5,581 bases of DNA from NCBI GenBank assembly GCA_018969165.1, contig JAGWYX010000320.1, positions 1 to 5,581 of the forward strand. Reading direction: 5' to 3'. Positions 4,363-5,581 of this stretch are shown piece after piece. Position 1 is the first letter of the stretch; each line of letters begins with the position of its first letter. This stretch comes from Verrucomicrobiota bacterium. GTDB lineage: Bacteria > Verrucomicrobiota > Verrucomicrobiia > Limisphaerales > JAGWYX01. Position numbers and translations under genes: made by a program. The notes under the pieces are model-generated. The model saw only the letters and a list, made by a program, of their open reading frames with translations. It did no database searches and had not been told where the DNA came from.

Positions 4363-5581
4363 CTACTGGGCCTTGCCGGCGTAATCCCAGGCGGCCCGAC
4401 CGCCATACAGCGTGAACGACATGCCGTTGAGCGTGCTGCCTTCCAAGCCGACCGCGTTGGCCGGTACCGCGAGTTGCACCCATTGACCCGCCGCCGGCAG
4501 GGGTCCCATGTAATAACGGCCGGCGGTCTTGTCGGCGCCGTAGGTGATGAGGTCCGCACCCCAGTAGGCCCGATGTTCCCAACTCCCGTCGTTCCATTGT
4601 AGCATGACTTCACTCGGCAGGTTGGACGGATCGAGATAGACATACGCGAACAGGGTGTCGCCGGTATTGACCGCCAGGGTGGCCGTTGCGCCATAGAAAT
4701 AATGCTCGTGCAGACCCGAGCCGATATTCGACTGGCTGGCAAGTGCCCCGGAGTAGGGCGTCGGATTGCTGCTGATCCAGAACCAACCGTCTCCGCCGTC
4801 GGCGGTGGCGAGCGCTCCGGCTGGCAGCGAATCATCCACCCAGATCACAGGCGAGTTTGTCGATACGGTCAGGGTCGTGGTGGTCGTCGTTGCCGAGGCA
4901 GCCGAGGCATCGCCCGCGTTATCCCAAGTGGCACGCCCGCCGTAGAGGCTGAAAGACATCCCGTTGAGCGTGCTCCCCTCCAGTCCGACCAGGCTCGCCG
5001 GCACGGCCAGCCGGACCCATTGACCGGCTGCCGGCAACGGTCCCATGTAATAGCGTCCCGCCGTCTTGTCGGCGCCATAGGTGATCAGATCCGCGCCCCA
5101 GTAGGCCCGGTGCTCCCAACTGCCGTCGTTCCACTGGAGCATGATCTCGCTCGGCAGATTGGATGGATCGAGGTACACAAAGGCGAACAACGTGTCACCG
5201 GTCTGCACGGACAAGGTCGCCGCCGCTCCATAGAAATAATTCTCGTGCAGACCCGAGCCGATGTTCGACTGGCTGGCGAGTGCCCCGGAGTAGGGCGTCG
5301 GATTGCTGCTGATCCAGAACCAACCGTCTCCGCCATCGGCGGCGGCTATCGCGCCCGCGGGCAACGAGTCGTCCACCCAGACAACCGTGGCACCACTGGT
5401 AGAGGTGGTCGTCGAGGTATTGTTGACCGTGATCGTCACCGGTGCCGAGGTGGTTTTCAGTCCCACCCCGTCGGTGGCAATCGCCGTCAAGGTGTGCGAG
5501 CCGTTGCTCACGCCCGTCGTGTCCCAATTGACCGCGTAGGGCGCCGCCGTTACCGCCGATCCCAGGTTGGCCCCGTCCAAC
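4363..5581 (-). CDS. Secreted multidomain protein, Ig-like domain plus two tandem repeat modules, C-terminal part
   Basis: The frame is open to the right edge, so this is the last 405 or so residues of a longer protein. The TTG at its edge is not a real start. Residues 1-53 here (DGANLGSAVTAAPYAVNWD, then SNGSHTLTAIATDGVG) match the bacterial Ig-like fold often strung along cell-surface and secreted enzymes. A Thr/Ser-rich linker (54-65) leads to module 1 (66-223). A second Thr-rich linker (224-244) leads to module 2 (245-402). Only three residues follow, and there is no PEP-CTERM, LPxTG or porin-like end. Each module has WVDDSLPAGA, DGGDGWFWISSNP, HYFYGA, LQWNDGSWEHRAYWG, GPLPAAGQWV and LEGSTLNGMSF; the aromatic-rich beta pattern suggests a jelly-roll, carbohydrate-binding-like fold. 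That fold is inference, and I know of no assigned function. It is separated from the downstream operon by a structured gap, so its link to polysaccharide export is unproven. Confidence 0.8.
   Translation of the reverse strand, partial: LDGANLGSAVTAAPYAVNWDTTGVSNGSHTLTAIATDGVGLKTTSAPVTITVNNTSTTTSTSGATVVWVDDSLPAGAIAAADGGDGWFWISSNPTPYSGALASQSNIGSGLHENYFYGAAATLSVQTGDTLFAFVYLDPSNLPSEIMLQWNDGSWEHRAYWGADLITYGADKTAGRYYMGPLPAAGQWVRLAVPASLVGLEGSTLNGMSFSLYGGRATWDNAGDASAASATTTTTTLTVSTNSPVIWVDDSLPAGALATADGGDGWFWISSNPTPYSGALASQSNIGSGLHEHYFYGATATLAVNTGDTLFAYVYLDPSNLPSEVMLQWNDGSWEHRAYWGADLITYGADKTAGRYYMGPLPAAGQWVQLAVPANAVGLEGSTLNGMSFTLYGGRAAWDYAGKAQ
4375..4848 (-). repeat. Module copy 2 of a 158-residue tandem duplication
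   Basis: Encodes residues 245-402 of the partial protein. Aligned without gaps to the other copy 537 bases away, it differs at 15 of 158 residues by my count, mostly conservative changes. DNA at 4742-4797 is identical over 56 bases to 5279-5334, while other parts carry several synonymous differences, so identity is uneven along the copy. Confidence 0.92.
4912..5385 (-). repeat. Module copy 1 of a 158-residue tandem duplication
   Basis: Encodes residues 66-223 of the partial protein, flanked by Thr/Ser-rich linkers on both sides (NTSTTTSTSGAT before, ASATTTTTTLTVSTN after). The unit of duplication is 179 codons including one linker. More copies may lie beyond the right edge, but the part in view is preceded by an Ig-like domain rather than a third copy. 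Confidence 0.92.

Noticed and set aside
4025..4597. Minus-strand open frame of 190 codons running across the intergenic gap
   Set aside because: Its first half is a frame-shifted reading of the module repeat and its second half crosses the inverted repeats. Only its last 16 codons have their own ribosome site, and these are listed separately as a possible leader ORF.
4236..4835. Minus-strand open frame of 199 codons overlapping the module repeat
   Set aside because: It is out of frame with the clearly repeated module, which keeps its protein sequence in both copies. This frame gives an Arg/Pro/Ser-rich product typical of frame-shifted GC-rich DNA.
1..5581. CRISPR array, tRNA, rRNA, insertion sequence or toxin-antitoxin pair
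   Set aside because: No short regularly spaced repeats, tRNA-like cloverleaf, rRNA-like sequence, transposase motif or small paired ORFs with ribosome sites were seen. The only long repeat is the in-frame protein module duplication.

Overview
The window is GC-rich and read almost entirely from the minus strand. It looks like the front end of an extracellular-polysaccharide export operon, most likely from a member of the Verrucomicrobiota. The phylum call is inference. It rests on the C-terminal beta-sandwich tail of the protein at 1653-3368, a 'WVLQSNSSL...FYRLR' pattern common in secreted verrucomicrobial proteins, on the many secreted beta-helix and Ig-like modules, and on the weak Shine-Dalgarno signals. 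No rRNA or other taxonomic marker is present.

Layout in the direction of transcription, right to left. (1) 4363-5581: C-terminal part of a large secreted protein whose beginning lies beyond the right edge. It has the end of an Ig-like domain and then two nearly identical 158-residue modules. (2) 4008-4362: a 355-base non-coding stretch holding at least five inverted repeats, a possible attenuator or terminator and a possible 16-codon leader ORF. (3) 3372-4007: a specialised NusG/RfaH-type transcription elongation factor. (4) 1653-3368: a secreted right-handed beta-helix protein starting 3 bases after the NusG-like stop. (5) 282-1640: an outer-membrane beta-barrel starting 12 bases further on. 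(6) 1-211: the signal peptide and first residues of a Wza/Poly_export-type polysaccharide export protein, cut by the left edge.

Genes 3 to 6 are tightly spaced and co-directional, so they are probably one transcription unit. Dedicated NusG paralogues heading polysaccharide operons (RfaH, UpxY, LoaP types) are known to suppress premature termination in long operons. The factor here probably does this for the export genes behind it. The beta-helix protein may bind or modify the polymer, the barrel may conduct or anchor it at the outer membrane, and the Wza-like protein would form the export channel.

The least explained part is the structured leader before the NusG-like gene. It has a 17-bp interrupted hairpin ending 18 bases before the start codon and, upstream, four G/C blocks that can pair in mutually exclusive ways. 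These could be cis-regulatory, but the evidence is base-pairing seen by eye in a GC-rich background. I saw no CRISPR array, tRNA, rRNA, transposase or plus-strand gene.
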